From Parvibaculum sp039973015 (GTDB lineage: Bacteria; Pseudomonadota; Alphaproteobacteria; Parvibaculales; Parvibaculaceae): 64,000 bases of DNA. The stretch spans positions 1 through 64,000 of the forward strand of contig NZ_JBDWLT010000004.1 of the NCBI RefSeq assembly GCF_039973015.1, in the 5' to 3' direction. Of the stretch, positions 28,336 through 35,899 are shown one piece after another. Positions within the stretch are counted from its first letter, which is position 1; every line of letters starts with the position of its first letter. The notes under the pieces were generated by a model. It saw nothing but the letters and a program-made list of their open reading frames with translations, did no database searches and was not told where the DNA came from. Position numbers and translations under genes: made by a program.

Positions 28336-28662
28336 ATGCCCACAGTCATTTTCATCGAGCCGGACGGCGCTGAATATCCTATCGCGGTCAAGAGTGGCAC
28401 GACTGCGAGGGACGCCGCGGTCAACAACGGTGTGCCGGGCATCGACGGCGATTGCGGGGGCGAATGCGCCTGCGCGACCTGCCATGTGCATGTCGATGCC
28501 GCGTGGATGTCCCGGGCCGGCATGGCCGAGCCGGGCGGCATGGAAGCCAACTTGCTACAATTTGCCGAAGGTTCGACGGAAAACAGCCGCCTTGCTTGCC
28601 AGATCACAATGACCGACGATCTCGACGGTCTCATGTTGAGAATACCCGACGGTCAGCACTAG
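28336..28662 (+). CDS. [2Fe-2S] ferredoxin, adrenodoxin/putidaredoxin type
   Basis: A 108-residue ferredoxin. Cluster ligands are in CGGECACATC (about residues 39-48) plus the distal LAC (about 85), the C-x5-C-x2-C-x36/37-C pattern of the P450-linked group. A conserved acidic stretch (DLDGLML) near the end matches partners of CYP153 and CYP101. It would carry electrons to the adjacent P450 and probably to the two other copies. No ferredoxin reductase gene is visible in the window, so that part must come from elsewhere. Confidence 0.92.
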   Translation: MPTVIFIEPDGAEYPIAVKSGTTARDAAVNNGVPGIDGDCGGECACATCHVHVDAAWMSRAGMAEPGGMEANLLQFAEGSTENSRLACQITMTDDLDGLMLRIPDGQH

Positions 28663-28879
28663 TCGCAGTCGGCGTGCGGATTTCGAGGTTCCTCCCCCGA
28701 TCCTCCCCTTGAAAGACGGGCGTCGACTGCCCCTTGGGTCGAGATAGATCTCCTCCGACCCAAACCTCGTCTTCGTGCTGATCCCGAAAGTCGGCAGCGT
28801 TGGGACGCTGAATCAACCGAAATCATTTGCCTTCGACGGCGCCGCTCTTCCCGGGTGTCAGCATAACAGCGCTGTCGTC

Positions 28880-29125
28880 ATCTTTTCCGGCCTGCGAAGT
28901 TCGTTTATTTCGTGAGGGTTCGATCTTGCGGGCCATGCGTTCGATCTTGAGCGAGGAGAGGCGCTCGCCATCGCTGCACTGTCCCGGCAATTTCCAGACC
29001 GGCTCATCGAGCATGCATCCCTGTGATCGGAGAGATGCATCGGCGCATCCGGCTTTCCACGCCGCCAGATCGCCGTTACCAAGGCATCGACGACAAGCCG
29101 GGTCGTCGCCTGGTTTTCAGATCAG
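28880..29125 (-). pseudogene. decayed IS3-family transposase (OrfB integrase core) remnant
   Basis: On the minus strand QATTRLVVDALVTAIWRRG is followed by KPDAPMHLSDH, SMSRSGNCRDSAAMAS and, in another frame, SSLKIERMARKI. These are recognisable pieces of the IS3-type rve domain (usual order: RLVVDAL, AxWRRGKP, HHSDQGSQY, SMSRxGNxxDNAxxESFF, SSLKTER). The QGSQY block is deleted and a frameshift separates the last pieces. No inverted repeats were identified. The remaining bases between the ferredoxin gene and the next gene hold no recognisable feature. Confidence 0.7.
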
Positions 29126-29155
29126 ACCGCCACGAGGCTTCCAGAAGCGGACGCG

Positions 29156-30244
29156 TCAAGCCACCTTGCGTTTGCTGCTCTTTCTCAGGGCCGGTATGAC
29201 GTGTCTGGCAAACGAACGCATGCTTTCGGCTGCTTCCTCGTAGCTCATGCCACCGAAAAGGAAGCAGGGATTGATGTCGAATTCGCCCAGAAGCGATTTG
29301 CGATATTCGAACTTCTCGACGATTTCCTTGGGCGTCCCCCAGGCCGTGACATCGAGGTAGGTCTTGGCCATTCCATCCTTGCCGAGCGCGCGAATGGCGT
29401 CGACGGCCTGGGCGTAGGACTCGTAGCCCTTGGCGTTCTTAAAATGCTCGCCGGCCAGTTCATAGTGATCGAGTACCGAAAGCAGATAGTTGGTCACATA
29501 TTTCTGTCCCAACTCCTTCGCGCGAGCAGGATCGGTGTCGCAATAGGTGAAGTCGCATATCATGATCGGCGGTGCGTCTTCGCCATGCTGCGCCTTGTAC
29601 GCAGCCTTGTATTCCTTGACGGCCTCGGCCTGAGCTTCCCACGGCTTTTGAGCAAAGATCACCATCCGCGCGCCAGCCTTCGCGCACTGAAGAACGGATT
29701 CCGGCGACATGGCGACCTGATAGATGCGCCCCTTGAAGGAGCCGCGCGGATTGGGACGGATTTCTATCCGCTTCTGCGGATAGAAGGGGCCGCTTCCTTC
29801 GATGAAGCCGGTCTCGAGAGCGTCTATAATCATCGGGCTTGCTTCATCGAAGCGTTGGCGGGCTTCGTCCATGTTCACGCCCATGCCGTCATATTCCTTG
29901 CGCGCCAGACCGCGCCCCATCCCGAAGAGCGTTCGGCCTTGGCAAAGGTGATCCAGCAGGACGACCTTTTCCGCGATCCGAACGGGCACATTCCAGGGAA
30001 GGATGACAGCGCCGGTGCCCAACTTGATGCGTTTGGTGCGCGCCGCCATGTAACTCAGGAACTGGGTGTTGTCGGGACAAAACGAATAGTCCTCGAAATG
30101 ATGCTCGACGGGCCACAATGCGTCAAAGCCGAGTTCTTCCGCCAAAAGCCCGAGACGGATCTCCTCGTCATAGACCTGGCCGTCGGTTACGCCAGAGTTG
30201 GCTCTGTCGAAATTCTGAAAAACCATCTGAATGCCGAACTGCAT
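29156..30244 (-). CDS. luciferase-like (LLM class) flavin-dependent monooxygenase
   Basis: A 362-residue TIM-barrel F420/FMN-type oxidoreductase of the bacterial luciferase class: LAEELGFDALWPVEHHFEDYSFCPD, then TKRIKLGTGAVILPWNVPVRIAE and GRTLFGMGRGLARKEYDGMG. This is the intact counterpart of the broken gene at 19052. The family oxidises ketones, alkanes, amines or sulfonates with reduced flavin from a separate reductase. It probably forms a two-gene unit with the enoyl-CoA hydratase encoded 39 bases upstream. The substrate is unknown. Confidence 0.85.
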   Translation of the reverse strand: MQFGIQMVFQNFDRANSGVTDGQVYDEEIRLGLLAEELGFDALWPVEHHFEDYSFCPDNTQFLSYMAARTKRIKLGTGAVILPWNVPVRIAEKVVLLDHLCQGRTLFGMGRGLARKEYDGMGVNMDEARQRFDEASPMIIDALETGFIEGSGPFYPQKRIEIRPNPRGSFKGRIYQVAMSPESVLQCAKAGARMVIFAQKPWEAQAEAVKEYKAAYKAQHGEDAPPIMICDFTYCDTDPARAKELGQKYVTNYLLSVLDHYELAGEHFKNAKGYESYAQAVDAIRALGKDGMAKTYLDVTAWGTPKEIVEKFEYRKSLLGEFDINPCFLFGGMSYEEAAESMRSFARHVIPALRKSSKRKVA

Positions 30245-30283
30245 CGGAACGTCTCCCCGTGGTAATGATTTCGGTTTCTTGCT

Positions 30284-31096
30284 TCAACGGCCCTTATAGT
30301 TTGGCTTGCGCTTCTCCATGAATGCCTTGGGCCCCTCGCGGGCATCCTCGGTCTTGAACACGGGGGCTGCGAAGCGCGACTCCATACCCATCGCCTCGCT
30401 CTCGGGGCGTCCCAGACATTCGCGGGCGGATTTGCGAATCGCCTGAACGGCGATCGGCCCATTCGCGGCGATCTTCTCCGCGAGTTCGAATGCCGCGTCG
30501 AGCACTTGCTTCTGGGGGACGACACGATTCAGGAATCCCAGATCGTAGGCCTCCTGCGCGCTGATCAGGTCGCCGGTGAGCAGCAGTTCCATTGCCCTTG
30601 CATAAGGTATCTGGCGCGGAAGGCGCACCGTTGAGCCGCCGCCCGGAAAAATCGCCCATTTGACTTCCTGCACGCCGAGCTTTGCCGTATCCGCGGCGAT
30701 ACGCATGTCGGTTCCTTGCGCCAGCTCCATCCCGCCTGCGACGGCAAAGCCGTTGATCGCGGCGATGACCGGCTTTGTCACATCGAATGTGCGCAACAGG
30801 CCTTTGGCCAGGATATTCGGATCGTCCAGAATTTTCTGGTCCCATTCGTTTTGCGGTTTGCGTGCGCCATTTATGAGCGGGATGAGTTGCCCGAGATCCG
30901 CGCCCGAACAAAACGCCTTGTCTCCGGCGCCGGTGACGATGGCGACGCGGATATTCGCGTCGTCGCGCACCTCTTCCCAATGACCGGCAAGCCTGACCAA
31001 CATCTCCGGACTGAACGAGTTGCGCGCTTCCGGGCGGTTGAGCGTGATCAGCGCGATATGGCCCTTTTTTTCGAGCAGGGCCGGTTCCATCGTCAT
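30284..31096 (-). CDS. enoyl-CoA hydratase/isomerase family protein
   Basis: A 270-residue crotonase-fold protein with VTGAGDKAFCSGADLGQLIP and IAAINGFAVAGGMELAQGTD as the oxyanion-hole loops, and LGVQEVKWAIFPGGGSTVRL, which keeps a Glu at the first catalytic position. The second (ARAMELLLTGD) also keeps Glu, so this is a competent hydratase by sequence. The C terminus EKRKPNYKGR is typical. It is divergent from the amidohydrolase operon; the shared gap carries an AT-rich element at 31138-31153. Confidence 0.85.
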   Translation of the reverse strand: MTMEPALLEKKGHIALITLNRPEARNSFSPEMLVRLAGHWEEVRDDANIRVAIVTGAGDKAFCSGADLGQLIPLINGARKPQNEWDQKILDDPNILAKGLLRTFDVTKPVIAAINGFAVAGGMELAQGTDMRIAADTAKLGVQEVKWAIFPGGGSTVRLPRQIPYARAMELLLTGDLISAQEAYDLGFLNRVVPQKQVLDAAFELAEKIAANGPIAVQAIRKSARECLGRPESEAMGMESRFAAPVFKTEDAREGPKAFMEKRKPNYKGR

Positions 31097-31137
31097 GTTC
31101 GCGTCTCCCCTGAATAACAGATATGTGTTTTTGATTG

Positions 31138-31153
31138 CATGAATATAATTTAT
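31138..31153. promoter_or_regulatory. weak AT-rich element between divergent hydratase and amidohydrolase genes
   Basis: CATGAATATAATTTAT matches the shared ATTCATTATAATAAAT element at about 10 of 16 positions. It is the least convincing member of the set and could be a plain promoter -10 region. Confidence 0.25.
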
Positions 31154-31251
31154 CTGGACTCGGGTTGTGCCGCCAGCGAAGATTTATGATCAGGGATTGT
31201 CAAATTAAAAGTCGCGCCCTTGAAACCAAATGCGACGCTGGGAGAGAGACA

Positions 31252-32355
31252 ATGATCAAGAAACCCATATCCGCGGATTCGCACATCACCGAACCGCCGC
31301 ATTGCTATGTTGATTACATTGATCCCAAATTCCGCGATCGCGCGCCGCGCATTCAGCGGATCGACAAGATTGGCGATGCTTTCATCGTCGATGGTATGGG
31401 GTCTCCAGTTCCGATGGGGCTGGTGGCCGCCGCCGGCAAGGATTCGGCGGAGATCACGACAGACGGCGTCGCCTTCGAAGACCTGTGGAAGAGCGGCTGG
31501 GACGCCAAGTTCCGCGTTGCGGACCAGGAGAAGGACGGCGTTGCGGCCGAATTCATCTATCCGACGGTCGGAATGGTGATCTGCAACCATCCCGACTTCG
31601 ACTACAAGAAAGCCTGCTTCGAGGCTTATAATCGTTGGTTGCAGGAATACTGCGCCGAGGCACCCGACCGTCTTTACGGTCTTGCGCAGGTTTCCATGCG
31701 ATCGCCGGAAGATGGCGTTGCGGAAATCAGGCATGCGAAGGAGATGGGCTTCAAGGGTGTGATGATGCCCGGAAACCCCGCCGTCGAGGATTATGATTCA
31801 ACTGTATACGACAAGGTCTGGGCGACCGCTGTCGAGTGCGACATGCCGCTCTCGTTCCACATCCTGACCGGCAAATCGGACAGTCTTTCGGGGCAGGTCC
31901 GGGGTCCGCGTATCAACGGCTTCCTGTCGATTATCCGTGGCTGCCAGGACGTGATGGGCACCTTCATATTCGGCGGTGTCTTCGATCGCTTCCCCGACCT
32001 CAAGGTTGTCTGCGTCGAGGCCGATGCGGGCTGGGTTCCGCACTACATGTATCGCATGGACCATGCCTACAAGCGTCATCGCTACTGGATGAAGGCGCCG
32101 CCGCTCAAGCGGATGCCGAGCGACTATTTCAACGACAACATCTATGTGACGTTCCAGGACGACTGGGTCGCCTTCAGGATGAAGGATATGTGTAATGTCC
32201 GCCGTCTGATGTGGGCGAACGATTTCCCGCATTCGGATTCGACCTGGCCCTGGTCGCAGGCAATGCTTGAAGAGCACACGAAAAATCTGAGCGAGCAGGA
32301 ACGCAACTGGATATGCCACGACAACGTCGCTGAACTCTACAAGCTCGCCGTTTGA
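31252..32355 (+). CDS. amidohydrolase (PF04909-type metal-dependent hydrolase/decarboxylase)
   Basis: A 367-residue TIM-barrel protein starting KKPISADSHITEPPHCYVDY, the usual D-x-H-x-x-E start of the ACMSD/2-pyrone-dicarboxylate hydrolase superfamily. SFHILTGKSDS, VCVEADAGWVPHYMYRMDH and MWANDFPHSDSTWPWS follow, with the metal-binding His and Asp. Members hydrolyse cyclic compounds or decarboxylate. The ATG at 31252 has GGGAGAGAGA upstream. It is first of three consecutive hydrolase genes, suggesting a ring-opening or amide/lactone cleavage branch; the precise reaction is not known. Confidence 0.85.
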   Translation: MIKKPISADSHITEPPHCYVDYIDPKFRDRAPRIQRIDKIGDAFIVDGMGSPVPMGLVAAAGKDSAEITTDGVAFEDLWKSGWDAKFRVADQEKDGVAAEFIYPTVGMVICNHPDFDYKKACFEAYNRWLQEYCAEAPDRLYGLAQVSMRSPEDGVAEIRHAKEMGFKGVMMPGNPAVEDYDSTVYDKVWATAVECDMPLSFHILTGKSDSLSGQVRGPRINGFLSIIRGCQDVMGTFIFGGVFDRFPDLKVVCVEADAGWVPHYMYRMDHAYKRHRYWMKAPPLKRMPSDYFNDNIYVTFQDDWVAFRMKDMCNVRRLMWANDFPHSDSTWPWSQAMLEEHTKNLSEQERNWICHDNVAELYKLAV

Positions 32356-32413
32356 CGATCCGTATACTGATGTCAAGGCGCGGGTTTTTTCGATTCACGG
32401 GGAGGACGTTTTC

Positions 32414-34096
32414 ATGGACTACGATCTGAAGATCGTGGGTGGATTCATTGTCGACGGCACCGGCTCTCCGGGCTATGCCGGAGACATCGGTATTCGCGAT
32501 GGCAAAGTTGTGGCGATGGGGCAGGCCCCCGCCGGGGCGAGGACGACTATCGAGGCCCGGGGGCAGGTCGTTGCCCCCGGCGTCGTCGATATACATACGC
32601 ATTACGATGCCCAGCTTCTGTGGGACAGGAATCTGTCGATCTCGCCGTGGCACGGCGTGACGACGGTCGTGGTGGGCAATTGCGGGTTCGGCATCGCACC
32701 GACGCGCAAGGAGCACCGCGGCCTTATTCTGCGGACGCTCGAAAATGTCGAGGGCATGAGCGTCAGGGCGCTGGAGGCCGGTCTCGGCGACGAATGGGGG
32801 TTCGAGACGTTTCCCGAATATCTCGACGTCGTGGAAAAGAAGGGTACGTTGATTAACGTAGCCGTTCTTCTGGGGCATACGCCGCTTCGTCTCTATGCCC
32901 TCGGGCCTGAATCCACCGAACGGGCGGCGCGGCCGGAGGAGGTCAGGCATATGAAAAGTCTGATGCGCGAGGGCCTCGAAGCGGGCGCGCTCGGTTACGC
33001 GACATCGAAATCGCCGACGCATGTGGGCTACGAGGGCAGGCCGGTTCCAAGCCGGCTGGCGGCGTTCAGCGAGATACGGGAGATCGCGTCGGCGCTGGGC
33101 GAGGCGGGCGAGGGCGTGATACAGGCGACTGTCGGCAAGGAACTGTCATTTGATGAATTCGCGGAATTGAACCGCGTTTCCGGTCGCCATGTCAGTTGGA
33201 CGGCGTTGCTGGGCGGTGGCGGGGTGCTGAATGTCGGCTCCGCAGCCGAGCAGTTGGCGCGCTCAAACGAACTTCAGTCGGCTGGTTACGCGGTATTTCC
33301 GCAGGTCACCTGCAGGCCACTCAATTTTGAATTTCGATTCGATCAGCCGTTTCTGTTTCAGAGCATGCCGGTCTTCGCGCCGGTGAACAAAGCCGACCGC
33401 GCGGAAAAACTGAGGCTTTACGCCGACAACTCTTTCCGGGCGGGATTCCGGGACGCGATGCGTGGTCCGATTCTCAATGCGTGGGACAAGGCGGTCATCG
33501 CTTATTGTCCGGATCGGCCGGAGTTCGCGGAACGGCTGGTGCGCGACGTCGCAGCGGAACTCGGATGCAACTCGATCGATCTTGCGTTGGATCTCTCGAT
33601 TCAAAGCGATCTGCAGACACGGTTCCGCCTGCCTGTCGCAAACGCCGACGAAGACGAGGTGGCAACGTTGCTGCGCGACTCCTGCACGGTGCTTGGCCTC
33701 TCGGACGCAGGCGCGCATGCGAGCCAACTCTGCGATGCATGTTTTTCCACGCATCTTCTCGGAAGGTGGGTCCGTGAAAAGCGCGTTTTGACGCTGGAGG
33801 AGGCGGTCCGGATGCTGACATCGCGGCCCGCCGAGGTGTTCGGCATCAAGGATCGTGGTCGCCTCGCTGTGGGAATGCCCGCCGATGTCCTGATCTTCGA
33901 CGCCGAAACGGTTGGCGCAAGTTCCCTTCGCAGGGTCTATGACCTGCCTGCTGGCGAAGACCGGCTGATTTCCGATGCCTCGGGCATTTCAGCCGTCGTC
34001 GTCAACGGGACATTGATCCGGCGCAATGGCGTCGATGTGTTGGGCGCCGAAGGTCGTTTGCCGGGCCGTCTATTGCGCCATGGCGCAGCAGCCTGA
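32414..34096 (+). CDS. amidohydrolase of the N-acyl-D-amino-acid deacylase type
   Basis: A 560-residue metal-dependent hydrolase. The beta-sandwich start DYDLKIVGGFIVDGTGSPGY leads into the HxH motif VVDIHTHYDAQ (about residue 60), NCGFGIAP, and late LGLSDAGAHASQLCD with the catalytic Asp; the C-terminal LAVGMPADVLIFD closes the sandwich. This is the D-aminoacylase/dihydropyrimidinase-like group. In catabolic islands such enzymes are often annotated only by fold. It lies 58 bases downstream of the first amidohydrolase and 14 before an esterase gene, so the three are probably one operon. GGGGAGGA lies before the ATG. Confidence 0.85.
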   Translation: MDYDLKIVGGFIVDGTGSPGYAGDIGIRDGKVVAMGQAPAGARTTIEARGQVVAPGVVDIHTHYDAQLLWDRNLSISPWHGVTTVVVGNCGFGIAPTRKEHRGLILRTLENVEGMSVRALEAGLGDEWGFETFPEYLDVVEKKGTLINVAVLLGHTPLRLYALGPESTERAARPEEVRHMKSLMREGLEAGALGYATSKSPTHVGYEGRPVPSRLAAFSEIREIASALGEAGEGVIQATVGKELSFDEFAELNRVSGRHVSWTALLGGGGVLNVGSAAEQLARSNELQSAGYAVFPQVTCRPLNFEFRFDQPFLFQSMPVFAPVNKADRAEKLRLYADNSFRAGFRDAMRGPILNAWDKAVIAYCPDRPEFAERLVRDVAAELGCNSIDLALDLSIQSDLQTRFRLPVANADEDEVATLLRDSCTVLGLSDAGAHASQLCDACFSTHLLGRWVREKRVLTLEEAVRMLTSRPAEVFGIKDRGRLAVGMPADVLIFDAETVGASSLRRVYDLPAGEDRLISDASGISAVVVNGTLIRRNGVDVLGAEGRLPGRLLRHGAAA

Positions 34097-34110
34097 GGAG
34101 GACGTGAAAA

Positions 34111-35004
34111 ATGAGTCTTGAGGAACTTGCTGTCGTTCGTCAGCTGCTTGCTGGCCTTGTGACCGGGGAGGCTCGTTCTCTTGAGGATTTTCGTACCTCG
34201 TATGACGAGGCTGGCAAGGCGTTCGGTCTTCCCGAAGGTGTGACGGTCACGCCGGTTTCCGCCGGCAGGGTTCCTGGCGAATGGCTGGCGCCGGCTGCCG
34301 GTGCCGGCAAGCGGGTTTTGCTCTATCTGCATGGAGGAGGCTATGCGCTTGGTTCTCTCGACTCGCATCGCCATCTTGCGGCGCGCGCAGCTCTTGCCCT
34401 GAAAGGCCGGGTTCTGCTGATCGACTACAGGCGGTCTCCAGAGCATCCATTTCCGGCGGCGGTCGATGATGCGCTTGCTGCTTATCGCTGGTTGACCGAG
34501 ACGGGCGTCGACCCGGCGAAGCTCGCTGTGGCGGGAGATTCAGCCGGCGGCGGCCTGACGGTTGCCGTGCTTCTGGCGGCGCGCGATGCCGGTCTCAGAC
34601 TTCCGGCTGCGGCCGTTTGTATTTCGCCGTGGGCCAATCTTGAAAATAAAGGTGCCTCTTATGGCGCGAAAGCGAATGTGGACCCGATGGTGCGCCATGC
34701 CGATCTTGAGCTGTGGACGGCGGCCTATCTGGGAACTTCAACCCCGCGCAGGGCGCCTCTGGCATCGCCCGTATACGCCGATCTCAATGGATTGCCGCCA
34801 TTCCTGATTCAGGTAGGCAGTTCGGAGGTTTTGCTCTCGGATAGCCACTTATTGGCCGATAGATTGAAAGAGGCCGGCGTATCCGTCGATCTCCATGTCT
34901 GGCCGGAGATGATTCATGTCTGGCACTGGTTTGCGCCGGTCTTGAGCGAAGGCCGCGCGGCGATCGACGAGATGGCCAGCTTCCTGGATACAAAGCTCGG
35001 ATGA
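34111..35004 (+). CDS. alpha/beta hydrolase of the hormone-sensitive-lipase group (esterase)
   Basis: A 297-residue HSL-type esterase: LYLHGGGYALGSLDSHR supplies the oxyanion hole, GDSAGGGL (about residues 146-153) the nucleophile, and the C-terminal HVWPEMIHVWHWF the His. VDYRRSPEHPFPAA-like text (LIDYRRSPEHPFPAA) is a family hallmark. It would hydrolyse short-chain esters, perhaps lactones from a Baeyer-Villiger step. It is the third gene of the hydrolase operon and convergent with the IclR gene, whose stop directly abuts its own. Confidence 0.9.
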   Translation: MSLEELAVVRQLLAGLVTGEARSLEDFRTSYDEAGKAFGLPEGVTVTPVSAGRVPGEWLAPAAGAGKRVLLYLHGGGYALGSLDSHRHLAARAALALKGRVLLIDYRRSPEHPFPAAVDDALAAYRWLTETGVDPAKLAVAGDSAGGGLTVAVLLAARDAGLRLPAAAVCISPWANLENKGASYGAKANVDPMVRHADLELWTAAYLGTSTPRRAPLASPVYADLNGLPPFLIQVGSSEVLLSDSHLLADRLKEAGVSVDLHVWPEMIHVWHWFAPVLSEGRAAIDEMASFLDTKLG

Positions 35005-35844
35005 TTATGGCGCTGTATCGTCGTCGATTTCAAGTTGGTCCTCGTCGTCTACAGTCTCCTTAAAGCCTTGCCCGTTTTGTGATATGTGCTCGGCGATAGC
35101 GTTTTTCAGTAACGCCGTGAACGGTAGTTTACGATTGCGAAAATACTCGTTGGGAGCGGCTATCCCGATCGCGACCGAGCGTCCGGACGGACCCATCGGA
35201 ATGGGCATTGCCAGCATGGTCGCTCCCGGCGTCACGAGATCGCTGTAAAGCGCAAGGCCGCGTTTTCTGATTCTTTGCAGTTCGTCTTCGATCTCCTGCA
35301 TCGATTCCCGCCGCTCTGGCATGGCGGCAAGGGCATCATGAATCAGACGTCTCGCTTCGGGCAACGGAAGTTCGCTCAGCAGAACGCGGCCAATCGTCGA
35401 AAAAGCGAGCATTCGCTTGGTGCTTGGCTTGACATGGAAGCGGATGGGCGACGTACCTTGAATCACCTTCACATATTGAGCATAAGCCCCTAGACGCGCA
35501 GCGAGGATGATCGTGCATCCCGTATCGGCCGAAAGCCGTCTCATAAGGCGCTGGACATTCCGGATCGGTAACGCCTCGGCTTCCACCCAGTTTCCCAGCA
35601 GAGATATCCGGATGCTTGGAAAAAAAGTTTTGCCCCGGTCGTCGTGCTCCAGATAGCCGAGGCTCACGAGGCTTTTCAGAAGGGCGGCGGTGCTGGAATG
35701 AGGATAACTCAGCGCCTGCGCTACGTCTTGAATCGTCACCGGGCGTCTTACTTCGTCGAAATACTCGAAAATCTCCAGAACACGGGTCGCGGATTTTACC
35801 GTTGCAGCCGAGGGCTGTTCGGATTTGAGGACATTAGCGTTCAT
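35005..35844 (-). CDS. IclR-family transcriptional regulator
   Basis: A 279-residue regulator. The N-terminal winged HTH reads ATRVLEIFEYFDEVRRPVTIQDVAQALSYPHSSTAALLKSL, followed by the GAF-like ligand domain (GNWVEAEALPIRNVQRLMRRL, LAFSTIGRVLLSELP, GATMLAMPIPMGPSGR). IclR proteins commonly control aromatic or acid catabolism and can activate or repress. It lies at the head of a minus-strand run whose genes behind it (old yellow enzyme, hotdog hydratase, CMD protein) are read in the same direction and are likely targets. The acidic tail DDEDQLEIDDD is unusual. Confidence 0.88.
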   Translation of the reverse strand: MNANVLKSEQPSAATVKSATRVLEIFEYFDEVRRPVTIQDVAQALSYPHSSTAALLKSLVSLGYLEHDDRGKTFFPSIRISLLGNWVEAEALPIRNVQRLMRRLSADTGCTIILAARLGAYAQYVKVIQGTSPIRFHVKPSTKRMLAFSTIGRVLLSELPLPEARRLIHDALAAMPERRESMQEIEDELQRIRKRGLALYSDLVTPGATMLAMPIPMGPSGRSVAIGIAAPNEYFRNRKLPFTALLKNAIAEHISQNGQGFKETVDDEDQLEIDDDTAP

Positions 35845-35899
35845 GGCGACAACTCTGATTTATATGGTCTCTTCCGCGCCTCGTTTTTCGTTTGCTTCC

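Noticed and set aside
28827..29243. A 138-codon plus-strand frame between the ferredoxin and LLM genes
   Set aside because: The opposite strand shows IS3 transposase pieces and the LLM gene 3' end, which explains the open frame.
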